A DNA stretch of 64,000 nt from Bacteroidales bacterium (GTDB taxonomy: Bacteria; Bacteroidota; Bacteroidia; Bacteroidales; GCA-2748055), in assembly GCA_029210585.1 (NCBI GenBank), contig JARGFP010000023.1, positions 1 to 64,000 of the forward strand, in the 5' to 3' direction. Position 1 is the first letter of the stretch; the number at the start of each line of letters is the position of its first letter. The notes below the pieces were generated by a model, which searched no databases, was not told the origin of the DNA, and worked only from the letters and a program-made list of their open reading frames with translations. Positions 17,729 to 27,269 of this stretch are shown piece by piece. The position numbers and the translations under genes were made by a program.

Positions 17729-18805
17729 ATGTATGACCTGAAAGAATTTGTTGTACTGGGCCTGATGTCGGGAACTTCACTCGACGGTGTTGACCTGGCG
17801 CTCTGCAGGTTCACCGAAGCGGGGGGTGCATTTCAATATCACCTGATCGGTGCTGAAACCATTACCTATCCCCGTTACATGAAGGAAAAGCTGGATGATG
17901 CTTTTAACATCAGCGCAGCAGGATTGCAAGACATTGACCAGGAACTGGGTGCTTTTTATGCAGAACAAATCCTTGGCTTCCTGGACAGGCACCATCCCAG
18001 GCCCCTGTTGATCGCAAGTCATGGACACACTATACGCCATCAGCCCGACAAGGGGATTACCATGCAGATTGGTGATGGAACAATAATCGCAAAAAAAACA
18101 GGGATCACTGTGATCAATGATTTCAGGACACAGGATGTTTCCAAGGGCGGACAGGGTGCTCCGCTTGTGCCTGTTGGCGACCGGGACCTGTTCGGAGATT
18201 ACCGTTATTGCCTGAACCTCGGCGGTATTGCCAACGTTTCGTTTGATGACAAGGGAATCCGGATCGCCTGTGACATCGCTCCCTGCAACATGGCATTGAA
18301 CACCATCACCTCCTGGATCGACATGGAATATGACTGGAACGGGGCACTTGCTGCACGGGGCGAGGTGCAGCCGGATTTGCTGGAGCGACTGAATGCCCTT
18401 GCATATTACCGGTTGCCGGCGCCAAAATCCCTGGGAAAGGAATGGTTCCTGAGAACGTTCCTGCCGGAGATCAGGCAGACTGAAATCACTATTGAGGACC
18501 TGCTCCGGACGGTGAATGAACACATTGCCGACCAGGTGGCATCATTTATCAATATCAATCATCCAGACGGATCGAGCATGCTTATCACCGGGGGCGGCGT
18601 ACACAACAGGTTCCTGGTCAGCCTTCTCAAAAACAAATGCCAGGCTGATCTGTTTATACCTGGTGAGAAACTAATAGATTTCAAGGAGGCAATCGTGTTT
18701 GCATACCTTGGTCTGCTGAGGCAACTTGGAAATACCAACGTGCTGGCTTCGGTGACAGGGGCAGACTCAGATACCTGTGCAGGAATCATTCATCATCCAA
18801 ACTAA
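17729..18805 (+). CDS. anmK: Anhydro-N-acetylmuramic acid kinase
   Basis: AnmK phosphorylates 1,6-anhydro-N-acetylmuramic acid, released by lytic transglycosylases, to MurNAc-6-phosphate for recycling. The 358-residue protein shows the family motifs GLMSGTSLDGVDLAL, ASHGHTI, VINDFRTQDV, GQGAPLVPVGD, NLGGIANVSF, DIAPCNMALN and ITGGGVHNRFL. ATG 17729 (MYDLKEF) is chosen over TTG 17723. It lies between the M23 peptidase and the alcohol dehydrogenase gene with gaps of 6 and 7 bases. Confidence 0.96.
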   Translation: MYDLKEFVVLGLMSGTSLDGVDLALCRFTEAGGAFQYHLIGAETITYPRYMKEKLDDAFNISAAGLQDIDQELGAFYAEQILGFLDRHHPRPLLIASHGHTIRHQPDKGITMQIGDGTIIAKKTGITVINDFRTQDVSKGGQGAPLVPVGDRDLFGDYRYCLNLGGIANVSFDDKGIRIACDIAPCNMALNTITSWIDMEYDWNGALAARGEVQPDLLERLNALAYYRLPAPKSLGKEWFLRTFLPEIRQTEITIEDLLRTVNEHIADQVASFININHPDGSSMLITGGGVHNRFLVSLLKNKCQADLFIPGEKLIDFKEAIVFAYLGLLRQLGNTNVLASVTGADSDTCAGIIHHPN

Positions 18806-18812
18806 TTTTTTT

Positions 18813-19955
18813 ATGGAAAATTTTATTGCGTACAATCCCACAAGACTTCACTTTGGCAAAGGAGTCGTCAATGATCTTGGAATAGCTGCGAAAGCACTCG
18901 GAAATAAGGCACTCCTGGTATACGGAAAAGGAAGTGTCCTGCGGAATGGCAGTTATGACGATACCGTCAGGCAGTTGCAGGAAAACAATATCTCGGTCCT
19001 TGAATTCAACGGGATCAAGCCCAACCCGGTGGTGACCGATGTGGACGAAGCAGCACGTCTCGGGATAGCCGAAAAGGTTGATATGGTTGTAGCCGTGGGA
19101 GGTGGAAGCGTGATCGACTCAGCAAAGATCATTGCATTGTGTATCGCAGATGAGGTCAGCGGTTGGGATGTCATGACCGGCAGGCACACCCCCGTTTCCT
19201 CCAAGCCCCTGGTTGCAGTGCTCACCCTTGCAGCAACAGGAACAGAGATGAACCCGGTGGCAGTGCTTCAGAATCATGATACTGAACAGAAAATCGGTTT
19301 CAGACATAAACTGATGTTCCCGGTACATTCCTTCCTGGATCCTACCTATACACAAAGTGTCCCGTCCGATTACACGGCATATGGCATTGTCGACCTCGTT
19401 GCGCACTCCCTCGAAGCCTGGTTCGGTGCAGGGCAGGCCAGTCTCTCTGACAAATTCGTGATATCGATCATCCGGGAAGCCATGGAAGTGGGTCCTGAGC
19501 TGATGAATGACCTGGACAACTACGATCACCGTGCACGCATCATGTGGGCAGCAACCAATGCACTCAACGACACCACCATGCACGGAAGGGTTTCCGGTGA
19601 CTGGGGTGTGCATGCACTGGGGCATACGCTTTCCTATTTATACGATACGGCACATGGCGCGACCTTATCTGTTTTCTACCCGGCCTGGATGCGCCGGCTT
19701 GCAGAAAAGCAGTCTGAACGTATTGTCATGTTGGGAAAAGCACTGTTTAATGCAATGACTGCAGAAGAGACCATCGCCGGATTTGAAGCATTTTTCAATA
19801 CGCTTGGTGCTCCTGTCAGGGCCCAGGAGTCAGGTATCCCGGATGACAAAAAGAAAGAGATCCTCGCCTTGATGAAGAAGAACCGCGCCAGCGGGATCCA
19901 TGTGCGCCTGGATGAAGACGACCGCAAAAAAATCGCGGATTTGATCTTTGACTGA
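18813..19955 (+). CDS. Iron-containing alcohol dehydrogenase
   Basis: Group III metal-dependent alcohol dehydrogenase of 380 residues, close to butanol dehydrogenases (BdhA type). The NAD(P)-binding motif AVGGGSVIDSAK and the iron-site motifs DLVAHSLEAWF and GVHALGHTLSYLYDTAHGAT (Asp plus three His) are intact. It would reduce aldehydes or oxidise alcohols in fermentation; the substrate is not predictable. ATG 18813 (MENFIAYNPTRLHFG) is the family-like start. It is the last gene of the M23-anmK operon. Confidence 0.92.
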   Translation: MENFIAYNPTRLHFGKGVVNDLGIAAKALGNKALLVYGKGSVLRNGSYDDTVRQLQENNISVLEFNGIKPNPVVTDVDEAARLGIAEKVDMVVAVGGGSVIDSAKIIALCIADEVSGWDVMTGRHTPVSSKPLVAVLTLAATGTEMNPVAVLQNHDTEQKIGFRHKLMFPVHSFLDPTYTQSVPSDYTAYGIVDLVAHSLEAWFGAGQASLSDKFVISIIREAMEVGPELMNDLDNYDHRARIMWAATNALNDTTMHGRVSGDWGVHALGHTLSYLYDTAHGATLSVFYPAWMRRLAEKQSERIVMLGKALFNAMTAEETIAGFEAFFNTLGAPVRAQESGIPDDKKKEILALMKKNRASGIHVRLDEDDRKKIADLIFD

Positions 19956-20189
19956 GTATTTAACAGTAACGTTCCGCAGGATCCGGCGATGAATACAGCC
20001 GTGTCAGGAATCTTACAGAATTTTCGGTGAAAAGGCAGGGCATCTGTGATCATGCCCGGAGCAATGCAGGTATATTCAGGGCCTGAGGTTATTTACGTTG
20101 ATAAGACCTGGTGCAATGTAACTTCTGCATGTCAGGGAGACAATGACCGGGGTATTCCGGAATTACCGATCTGGCTATAGCACATACCA

Positions 20190-20314
20190 AGAAAAAGGGT
20201 GTTCCTGGCGGAACACCCTTCCCTTTTCAAACTACTAACTAAAACTACCAACTAAACTACTAACTAAAACTACTATCTTAAAATTTTTTCCTGCTACCGT
20301 TGTATCAAATTTTA
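20190..20314 (-). ncRNA. Predicted small RNA with UUAGU-rich repeats
   Basis: On the minus strand a textbook promoter (TTTG at 20350-20347, 19-base spacer, TATTTTTG at 20327-20320) predicts a start near 20314. The transcript would contain about 50 bases of imperfect 12-13-base repeats (TTAGTTAGTAGTT-like, 20278-20229). It ends at a perfect 11-bp hairpin (AAGGGTGTTCC/GGAACACCCTT, loop GCCA, 20220-20195) followed by TTTTTC. No start codon or credible ORF exists inside; the repeats put TAG in many positions. Promoter, body and terminator together support a noncoding RNA of about 120 bases. Confidence 0.65.
20195..20220. terminator. Strong hairpin terminator (better on minus strand)
   Basis: Perfect 11-bp stem AAGGGTGTTCC/GGAACACCCTT around four bases. 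Minus-strand transcription meets TTTTTC straight after the stem. Plus-strand transcription meets only CCCTTTTC, so the main use is probably the minus-strand sRNA. Confidence 0.8.
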
Positions 20315-20319
20315 TACCA

Positions 20320-20350
20320 CAAAAATAATATGCTTTTTTGAATTGACAAA
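20320..20350 (-). promoter_or_regulatory. sRNA promoter (TTTG-N19-TATTTTTG)
   Basis: Minus strand: TTTG (20350-20347), exactly 19 bases, then TATTTTTG (20327-20320). Both elements are exact matches to the Bacteroidota housekeeping promoter, the best match in the window. Confidence 0.75.
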
Positions 20351-20726
20351 TTAAATTAGTGTTAAGTTATGTTAAATTATATTAATAAATATTTTTAGCA
20401 TATAAACCCCTCTATTGTATGAAGGTTTAACGCAAAAAGGTAATATTTGTTGCGATACCCCCTAAATTTTAACCCAATAAAAAATATTCTTTTTTTTGTA
20501 TAATACTTATTATCCTAACTGAAAGGCAAATGATGTTTTTAAATAGAAATGCTTGTTTCTTCATTCTAAAAATGATTTCTTTAAACTTTATATTTTTGAG
20601 ATATGACATATTGAGTGCAGGAACCGGATGTTTGATCGCTGCGGGTCATCACAAAACCAGCGGGGAATATCTCCGGATTCACAACAACTGGCACTAATTT
20701 ATTCACATAGCAAATACATATGTACG

Positions 20727-22427
20727 ATGAAAAGAATGATTTTTATTTTTATGGCAGCTGGATTGTTGCAGGTGCACACCGAGATCCGTTCATGTACCAA
20801 TTTCCTGGTCACCCCGGGTGCATCAGTAAGTGGCACATCCATGATCACCTATGCTGCGGATGCGCATGTATTATATGGTGAACTGTATTTCACTCCTGCC
20901 GCAACCTATCCTGAGGGTACGATGCTGAGCATCTATGAATGGGACACCAACAAATTTCTCGGGCAGATCAAGCAGGTAAGGAAGACCTACTCGGTGGTTG
21001 GCAACATGAATGAGCACCAGCTGGCCATTGGTGAGACCACCTATGGCGGACGGAGCGAATTGCGTGACACCACGGGGATCATCGACTACGGAAGCCTCAT
21101 ATATATTACCCTGCAGCGGGCCAAAACCGCGCGGGAAGCGATCCATATCATGGCTGAGCTGATGGATACCTATGGATATTACAGTTCGGGAGAATCCTTT
21201 TCCATTTCTGATCCGCATGAAGTGTGGATCATGGAACTGATAGGGAAAGGCACGAAGATGGTCACCAAAGGCAGGGGTAAAAATGCCGTGACCTACAATG
21301 CCAATAAAGGCGCCGTATGGGTGGCCGTAAAAATACCCGACGGGTATATCTCCGGTCATGCCAACCAGTCCAGGATACAGCAATTCCCGCTGGATGATCC
21401 TGAAAACTGCCTTTACGCGGAAGATGTGATTGATTTCGCGCGTGAGATGGGCTATTATGAAGGCAGCGATAAAGATTTTAGTTTTTCCGACACGTATGCA
21501 CCTGTGGATTTTGGCGGGGCCAGGTTCTGCGACATGCGGGTTTGGTCCTTCTTCAAGGAGGTAAACGACGACATGGACCAGTATTTTTCCTATGTAAAGG
21601 GAGAAAACCTCGGCAACCGGATGCCTTTGTATATCAAGCCCAACAGGAAGATATCCAACTACGACCTGATGAACTTCATGCGTGATCACCTGGAAGGCAC
21701 GGAACTAAACATGCGCAAGGATGCCGGTGCAGGACCGTTTGAACTCCCCTATCGCTGGAGGCCCCTTTACTGGGAGGTGGATGAAAAAACCTATTGCAAT
21801 GAGCGGGCCACTGCCACGCAGCAGACCGGTTTCTCTTTTGTCGCTGAAAGCCGCGCGGGAATGCCCGATATCATCGGTGGTATCCTATGGTTTGGTGTGG
21901 ATGATGCAGCTGCCACTGTCTATGTACCTATGTACTGCGGGATGACCGAGGTGCCTTTCAGCTATGCAGTTGGCAACGGCGACCTGCTCACCTATTCAGA
22001 AAGTTCGGCCTTCTGGACCTTCAGCTTTGTTTCAAACTTTGCCTACCTCAGGTACAACATCATGATGGAGGATGTGCGCAAAAAACAGGATGCGCTGGAG
22101 AAAGGATTCATTGAGAAAGTACAACAGGTGGACAAGAAAGCGATGGCATTGTATGAAGAGGATCCGGCAAAGGCACGCGACTATATCACGAACTTTTCTG
22201 TAAATACAGGAGATCATACCGTCGCTGTCTGGAAGGAACTGGGACAATACCTGCTGGTGAAGTACATTGACGGAAATGTGAAGAAAGAGGAAAACGGCAG
22301 GTTCCTGCGCAATGACTATGGGTATCCTGTGAGTCCTGATCAGCCCGGCTATTCCGAAGAATGGAAGCGCAATGTTGTGAAAGACACGGGAGACAAGCTG
22401 CTGGTGCCCGGTGACGAAGGGCATTAG
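20727..22427 (+). CDS. Secreted C69-family dipeptidase
   Basis: Peptidase family C69 (PepD-like) protein of 566 residues. These are N-terminal-nucleophile hydrolases whose catalytic cysteine is exposed by processing; here a signal peptide (MIFIFMAAGLLQVHT) is followed by RSCTNFLVTPGAS, with the predicted nucleophile at about Cys23. Further family motifs are GNMNEHQLAIGETTYGGR, ALQRAKTAREAI-like LQRAKTAREAIHIM, and SFSISDPHEVWIMELIGKG. It probably cleaves dipeptides outside the cytoplasm. An upstream in-frame ATG at 20628 would bury the signal peptide, so 20727 is used. A -7 element lies at 20591-20598. Confidence 0.9.
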   Translation: MKRMIFIFMAAGLLQVHTEIRSCTNFLVTPGASVSGTSMITYAADAHVLYGELYFTPAATYPEGTMLSIYEWDTNKFLGQIKQVRKTYSVVGNMNEHQLAIGETTYGGRSELRDTTGIIDYGSLIYITLQRAKTAREAIHIMAELMDTYGYYSSGESFSISDPHEVWIMELIGKGTKMVTKGRGKNAVTYNANKGAVWVAVKIPDGYISGHANQSRIQQFPLDDPENCLYAEDVIDFAREMGYYEGSDKDFSFSDTYAPVDFGGARFCDMRVWSFFKEVNDDMDQYFSYVKGENLGNRMPLYIKPNRKISNYDLMNFMRDHLEGTELNMRKDAGAGPFELPYRWRPLYWEVDEKTYCNERATATQQTGFSFVAESRAGMPDIIGGILWFGVDDAAATVYVPMYCGMTEVPFSYAVGNGDLLTYSESSAFWTFSFVSNFAYLRYNIMMEDVRKKQDALEKGFIEKVQQVDKKAMALYEEDPAKARDYITNFSVNTGDHTVAVWKELGQYLLVKYIDGNVKKEENGRFLRNDYGYPVSPDQPGYSEEWKRNVVKDTGDKLLVPGDEGH

Positions 22428-22490
22428 TGGTTCCCTGGCTTACTGACAAAAATTTGTTAATAAATCCTGTTTTATTATCAAATAATTTCC

Positions 22491-22498
22491 TAATTTTG
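22491..22498 (+). promoter_or_regulatory. rplS promoter -7 element
   Basis: TAATTTTG is an exact -7 consensus. The predicted start near 22503 gives rplS a leader of about 38 bases. Confidence 0.55.
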
Positions 22499-22540
22499 CG
22501 ACCTGTTAAAATAACAGGAACACATTTAAAGATTTGAGCG

Positions 22541-22888
22541 ATGAATTTAATGGATGTAGTAAAAGAGAAATATGCTGCAGAGAACAGCCTGCCGGATTTC
22601 AAAGCGGGTGATACAATAACTGTACATTATAAGATCAAGGAAGGTAGCAAGGAACGTATCCAGCAATTCAGGGGTACAGTACTTCAGAGAAGAGGCAACG
22701 GAAACACCGAAACATTCACAGTTCGCAAGATGTCCGGAAACGTAGGCGTTGAGCGTATCTTCCCCTCTGCATCTCCTTTCATTGATAAAATTGACATTAA
22801 CAAAAGAGGTCGTGTACGTCGCGCCAGGATTTTCTACCTGAGGAAACTGACCGGTAAGCGTGCAAGGATCCAGGAAAAGAAATACTAA
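22541..22888 (+). CDS. rplS: 50S ribosomal protein L19
   Basis: Ribosomal protein L19, 115 residues, located at the interface of the 30S and 50S subunits. It is recognised by [50 protein letters not shown] and [18 protein letters not shown]. It stands alone here instead of in the rpsP-rimM-trmD-rplS cluster of many bacteria. The tRNA-Arg gene starts 15 bases later and a single terminator follows both, so they are probably one transcript. Confidence 0.98.
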   Translation: MNLMDVVKEKYAAENSLPDFKAGDTITVHYKIKEGSKERIQQFRGTVLQRRGNGNTETFTVRKMSGNVGVERIFPSASPFIDKIDINKRGRVRRARIFYLRKLTGKRARIQEKKY

Positions 22889-22903
22889 GATTATTTAACG
22901 GAT

Positions 22904-22977
22904 GGACCAGTAGCTCAACTGGATAGAGTACCTGACTACGGATCAGGAGGTTGGGGGTTCGACTCCTCCCTGGTTCA
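22904..22977 (+). tRNA. tRNA-Arg (anticodon ACG)
   Basis: Complete 74-base cloverleaf. The acceptor stem pairs GGACCAG with CTGGTTC (one G-U), with discriminator A. The D arm carries GCTC...GAGT, the anticodon stem is CCTGA/TCAGG with loop CTACGGA (anticodon ACG), the variable loop has five bases, and the T arm is GGGGG TTCGACT CCTCC. CCA is not encoded. ACG normally becomes ICG and reads CGU/CGC/CGA. Confidence 0.97.
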
Positions 22978-22991
22978 CTTTGTAAATCCTG

Positions 22992-23026
22992 AAAGCCCCG
23001 TTATCATTGCGATAGCGGGGCTTTTT
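22992..23026 (+). terminator. Terminator of rplS-tRNA-Arg
   Basis: AAAGCCCCG and CGGGGCTT form the base of a long stem that extends through TTATC/GATAG with one wobble pair, around ATTGC. TTTTT follows. Confidence 0.88.
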
Positions 23027-23142
23027 GATGTTTAAAAGTACGAATAAAGGTACTGTCTTGACTGTTTTTCGCTGCTAAAGGCTGATTTTGAAGAGACGGT
23101 CCTTTACGTCACCGGTAACCGGGCTGTAATGCTACTCCCGTT

Positions 23143-25092
23143 TCATTTCACCGGCAGCCTGATGGCCTGTACCGATATGGCAGGGACTTCCACCCGGATG
23201 CGTTTTCCTCCTTTAATGAACGTGGTGACAGGTACGATATTTTCCGGATGCTCACGGGTATTCTCCGCATCCTTGTCGCCCTGCAGCAAGGTAACCGTGC
23301 CTTTTCCGTGTGCTTTTTTTCCTTCCAGGTCGATCTCCAGTGTTGTTGCCTCACCCGCATTGGCAATCTTGATGATCAGTTCCCCAGCAGCAGCGTCATA
23401 TGTCGGGGAAACCCCCAACTCCTTGCCGGGCCAGTTCTGTTGTTCATTCCTCACATACACATTTCCCTTGTTTGTTGAAAACAGTTGCTGCACATAATAA
23501 TTAGGTGTGCGCACAACCAGCTCATTGTCGAACCAGATGAGGTTGGCCCTTTTCCACTGGGTATTGCCATACCTGGCCAGCAAGGGTGCATAGCAGGCCA
23601 TGTCGACGATATCACCGTTCCGCTCTATCCCGGTAAGATAGATGGCTTCTGCCACTGCATTGAACATTTTGTTGCCAAGGGAAGCATATTCGCCCACAAA
23701 TACCAGCGGCTTCGACCTGTCCCAGTCATCGAACCGGTCCTGGTTGTCGATGTACCATTCAGGAGGAAAATAATAGTGTTCATCGGAGGAATAGACATCC
23801 AGTTCCGCCATCAGGCCATACAAGGGCACATCGGGCGACAGTCCGGAAGTCCCGATTATCTTCAGGTCAGGGTATTTTTCCCCGATAGCCTTTACGAACA
23901 GGGGAATCCGCTCCCTCACTTCGGGCGTATCGCCTTCCTCGTTGCCAAGACAAATATAGTTTATCCCGAAGGGTTCCGGGTGTCCCATTTCCGCCCTGAC
24001 GGCTCCCCATTTACTGGTGACCGGGCCGTTGGCAAATTCCACCAGGTCGAGCGCATCCTGAATGACATGGTCCATATGTTCCATCGGAACGCATTCGAAT
24101 TCAGTAAATGAACAGGCTACTCCCAGCGGCACCACCGGCAGGGGTTCTGCACCCAGGTCCTCACTCAGCAGGAAATACTCATAGTAGCCGAGCCCATAGG
24201 TCTGGTGGTATCCCCACCTGTTCCAGTTAGGCTTGCGTTCGGCCACATCACCCGTAGTATGTTTCCAGTTGTATACATTGTCGATTCCCCAGCCATGCAG
24301 GATACATCCTCCCGGAAAGCGCAGGAATGTTGGCTGCATTGCCTCCAGCGTTTCCACCAGGTCCCTGCGTAATCCGTTCTTCCTGTTATTGTAAGTGTCT
24401 TCCGGAAACAGGGAGACCATATCCAGCTGGACCTTCCCCCTGCCACCGGCAAGGATTACCAGGCGGCCCTCCGGAACGGAAGCTGCGGGGGCAAAGGTGG
24501 CCGTATACTTTTTCCAGTCGGCCGACAGGTCACCGAAATCAGTTTCAGCCAGTACATTGCCCTCAGGATCCTCCAGCCGAACCGTCAGGCTGTATGGCGA
24601 TCTTCTTTCCCAGCCCCGGACCTCCCGGCGCATGTACGCACTGAACAGGTAATTTTCCCCGGCTTTCAGCGGGATCCCGTCGTAACCGGTATTGTACACC
24701 CCAACAGCTCCTTCGTCGCTCCATGAGAAAATTTCAAGGTTGTTCCGGTTCACATCATTCAGCGGGATGGCCCGGGTCACCACTACCCTGCCCTCTCCCC
24801 CGTCGCGATGCACCACTTCCCAGGCGGTCAGGGCATGCAGATCGTAGCCGCCGTCGTTCATCTCGCCGCGGACAGGAAAGTATTCAAAGGAGCGGTTCTG
24901 TAGCAATTCGGCATAGAGCCCTCCGTCAGCCCCAAAATTGATATCCTCGAAAAAAATGCCGTACAGGTGGTCACTCAGCGCTGCCTGTACCTGGTCAGGA
25001 TAGACTTTCAGTACAGGACCATCGGTGGGTTGTGCCGTAACATGGAGTGCCAGGAGTGAGGCAATGGTGCAAATAGCCAGTAATCTTTTCAT
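23143..25092 (-). CDS. Secreted GH51 alpha-L-arabinofuranosidase
   Basis: Retaining alpha-L-arabinofuranosidase of 649 residues that removes terminal arabinofuranose from arabinan, arabinoxylan or arabinogalactan. A signal peptide (LLAICTIASLLALHVTAQ) is followed by the typical start SDHLYGIFFEDINFGADGG. A carbohydrate-binding-like insertion (about 110-240, LTVRLEDPEGN, GRGKVQLDMVSLFPED) precedes the TIM barrel (FLRFPGGCILHG). The acid/base Glu lies in CLGNEEGD near 383 and the nucleophile in VFVGEYAS near 466; a beta-sandwich closes the protein. It is divergent from the GH127 gene across 178 bases, pairing alpha- and beta-L-arabinofuranosidases. Confidence 0.93.
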   Translation of the reverse strand: MKRLLAICTIASLLALHVTAQPTDGPVLKVYPDQVQAALSDHLYGIFFEDINFGADGGLYAELLQNRSFEYFPVRGEMNDGGYDLHALTAWEVVHRDGGEGRVVVTRAIPLNDVNRNNLEIFSWSDEGAVGVYNTGYDGIPLKAGENYLFSAYMRREVRGWERRSPYSLTVRLEDPEGNVLAETDFGDLSADWKKYTATFAPAASVPEGRLVILAGGRGKVQLDMVSLFPEDTYNNRKNGLRRDLVETLEAMQPTFLRFPGGCILHGWGIDNVYNWKHTTGDVAERKPNWNRWGYHQTYGLGYYEYFLLSEDLGAEPLPVVPLGVACSFTEFECVPMEHMDHVIQDALDLVEFANGPVTSKWGAVRAEMGHPEPFGINYICLGNEEGDTPEVRERIPLFVKAIGEKYPDLKIIGTSGLSPDVPLYGLMAELDVYSSDEHYYFPPEWYIDNQDRFDDWDRSKPLVFVGEYASLGNKMFNAVAEAIYLTGIERNGDIVDMACYAPLLARYGNTQWKRANLIWFDNELVVRTPNYYVQQLFSTNKGNVYVRNEQQNWPGKELGVSPTYDAAAGELIIKIANAGEATTLEIDLEGKKAHGKGTVTLLQGDKDAENTREHPENIVPVTTFIKGGKRIRVEVPAISVQAIRLPVK

Positions 25093-25270
25093 CTGTTTGA
25101 TTTATAATTTAAAGTGGACGGATCAGTCTGCCAAAGTTGTATGGCGGACAGGTGGAATAAAAATAACAGAACAATCAGTTATTGGAAAATATATTCGCAA
25201 GATTTGGACAATAATCCACTAAATTGCATGCATGACCTCTTATTTTTGCATTACGAACACTAACTACCGA

Positions 25271-27256
25271 ATGATGAGAAATATTTTAATGATCTGCCTG
25301 TTCATGGCAGGCATGAGCAGTTGCAACGACAACGTTAACACAACCAACGGCAGTCAGGGCTATCCTATTTCTGAAGTCCCCTTTACCAGCGTACATGTGG
25401 AGGACCAATTCTGGAGCCCCAGGTTCCACACGCATAAGGAAGTCACCATCCCCTCTGCCTTTCAGAAATGCGAGGAGACCGGCAGGATCGACAACTTCAA
25501 GGTTGCAGGAGGTTTACAGGAAGGCGTATACAGGGGAGTGTTTCCCTTCGACGACAGCGATGTGTACAAAATCATCGAAGGGGCATCCTACCTCCTGCTG
25601 ATCGAACCCGACGCCGAACTGGAGAAATATATTGACACCATCATCAGCTATATTGCTGCTGCCCAGGAACCCGATGGGTACCTGCACACCTGGCGGACCA
25701 TCGATCCAACACAGCCTCCCACCACCTGGTCGGGCACCGCGCAACGCTGGTCTGACATTGGCGGAGGTCATGAATTGTATAACATGGGACATTTCTACGA
25801 AGGGGCCGTGGCGCACTACAGGGCTACGGGCAAGCGAACGATGCTGGATGTGGCCACGAAGAATGCAGATTTGATCGCTGAAACTTTCGGACCAGGAAAG
25901 ATCGAAACTGCCCCGGGGCACCAGGAAATCGAAATCGGGCTCGTCAAGTTATATAATGTAACCGGAGAAAAGAAATACCTGGATCTTGCCAGGTTTTTCC
26001 TCGACATGCGGGGACAGGAAGATATCCGGGGAAGCCTTTACGGTCCCTACAGCCAGGACCACCTTCCTGTGACAGAACAGGATGAGGCCGTCGGACATGC
26101 GGTCAGGGCCGGCTACATGTATACGGCCATGGCCGATATCGCATCATTGCAGGGGGATACTGCCTACATCGAAGCCCTTGAACGGATATGGAACAATGTG
26201 GTCAACAAAAAGATCTATCTCACAGGGGGCATTGGTGCAAGGCATGCAGGGGAAAGTTTTGGTGACAATTACGAACTCCCCAATTTCACGGCCTATAACG
26301 AGACCTGTGCGGCAATATCCAATATCCATTGGAATTACAGGATGTTCCTGCTGACAGGTGAAGGAAAATACATGGATGTCCTGGAGCGCACCCTCTACAA
26401 TGGCATGCTGGCAGGCATTTCACTCACCGGGGACCACTATTTTTATCCGAACCCGCTGGCATCTGACGGCGAGACCCCGTTCAACATGGGATCCTGCACC
26501 AGGTCAGAGTGGTTTGACTGCTCCTGTTGTCCATCAAATAACGCCAGGTTCCTTCCTTCGGTACCCGGATATATATACGCCGTTAAGGATGACGCATTGT
26601 TCGTGAACCTGTTCATCGGGAATGAAGCAGACCTGGTTATTGACGGGAAGAAGCTTACAGTCAGGCAACAAACAGAATATCCATGGAAGAACATCGTGAA
26701 TATTACACTGGAACCGCGGAAAAGCAGTTCATTCACGCTCCTGATCCGGATTCCGGGCTGGGCCAGGAATGAAGTGATGCCCGGTGACCTGTACCATTAC
26801 ATGGACCAGGTGGATGGTTCCGTGATGATCAGGGTCAACGGAGAGGAAACAGGTTACGAAACAGACCAGGGATATGCTGTACTGGAACGTGAATGGAAAA
26901 AAGGTGACCGGGTGGAAGTACAATTCCCAATGGAAGTCAGACGCGTGGCTGCCAAAGTAAAAGTGGAAGCCGACCGTGGAAAAACGGCTATTGAATTGGG
27001 TCCCGTGGTCTATTGTGCAGAGGAAGCCGACCAGTCATTTGATATTTTCAAAGTGACGGGGATTCCAGAAGATGCTGCGTTTACAAGGGATTTCAACGCC
27101 CAATTGCTGGGCGGTGTGCCTGTTGTCAAGACAATGGTTCCTTTGCAGGCTGATCCTGGTGCCGCCGCAACAATGGTCGAGCTCAGCCTGGTTCCGTATC
27201 ACCTCTGGAGCAACAGGGGAGTAGGAAAGATGAGCGTCTGGTTTCCTGCAAAATAA
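25271..27256 (+). CDS. GH127 beta-L-arabinofuranosidase lipoprotein
   Basis: GH127 (DUF1680) enzyme of about 662 residues that releases beta-L-arabinofuranose, using a zinc-bound cysteine as nucleophile in characterised members. The key residues look intact: Glu and Cys in YNETCAAISN (near 344) and the cysteine cluster DCSCCPSNNAR (near 416). The N-terminus is a lipoprotein signal (MICLFMAGMSSC), so it is probably anchored in a membrane. ATG 25271 (or 25274) follows a -7 element TATTTTTG at 25241-25248; the in-frame ATG at 25232 is upstream of the predicted transcript start. It is divergent from GH51. Confidence 0.92.
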   Translation: MMRNILMICLFMAGMSSCNDNVNTTNGSQGYPISEVPFTSVHVEDQFWSPRFHTHKEVTIPSAFQKCEETGRIDNFKVAGGLQEGVYRGVFPFDDSDVYKIIEGASYLLLIEPDAELEKYIDTIISYIAAAQEPDGYLHTWRTIDPTQPPTTWSGTAQRWSDIGGGHELYNMGHFYEGAVAHYRATGKRTMLDVATKNADLIAETFGPGKIETAPGHQEIEIGLVKLYNVTGEKKYLDLARFFLDMRGQEDIRGSLYGPYSQDHLPVTEQDEAVGHAVRAGYMYTAMADIASLQGDTAYIEALERIWNNVVNKKIYLTGGIGARHAGESFGDNYELPNFTAYNETCAAISNIHWNYRMFLLTGEGKYMDVLERTLYNGMLAGISLTGDHYFYPNPLASDGETPFNMGSCTRSEWFDCSCCPSNNARFLPSVPGYIYAVKDDALFVNLFIGNEADLVIDGKKLTVRQQTEYPWKNIVNITLEPRKSSSFTLLIRIPGWARNEVMPGDLYHYMDQVDGSVMIRVNGEETGYETDQGYAVLEREWKKGDRVEVQFPMEVRRVAAKVKVEADRGKTAIELGPVVYCAEEADQSFDIFKVTGIPEDAAFTRDFNAQLLGGVPVVKTMVPLQADPGAAATMVELSLVPYHLWSNRGVGKMSVWFPAK

Positions 27257-27269
27257 TATATATATTTAA

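Larger units (their letters stand above)
19956..20726. other. 771-base intergenic region
   Basis: From 19956 to about 20190 I see no gene, only small inverted repeats (GGGCAT/ATGCCC near 20038-20057). The middle holds a minus-strand small RNA with promoter and terminator (separate entry). The part after 20350 is strongly AT-rich and ends with a -7 element TATTTTTG at 20591-20598 that may serve the C69 peptidase gene. Confidence 0.5.

Noticed and set aside
23485-24111. 208-codon plus-strand ORF
   Set aside because: Antisense to the GH51 catalytic domain, with no family resemblance.
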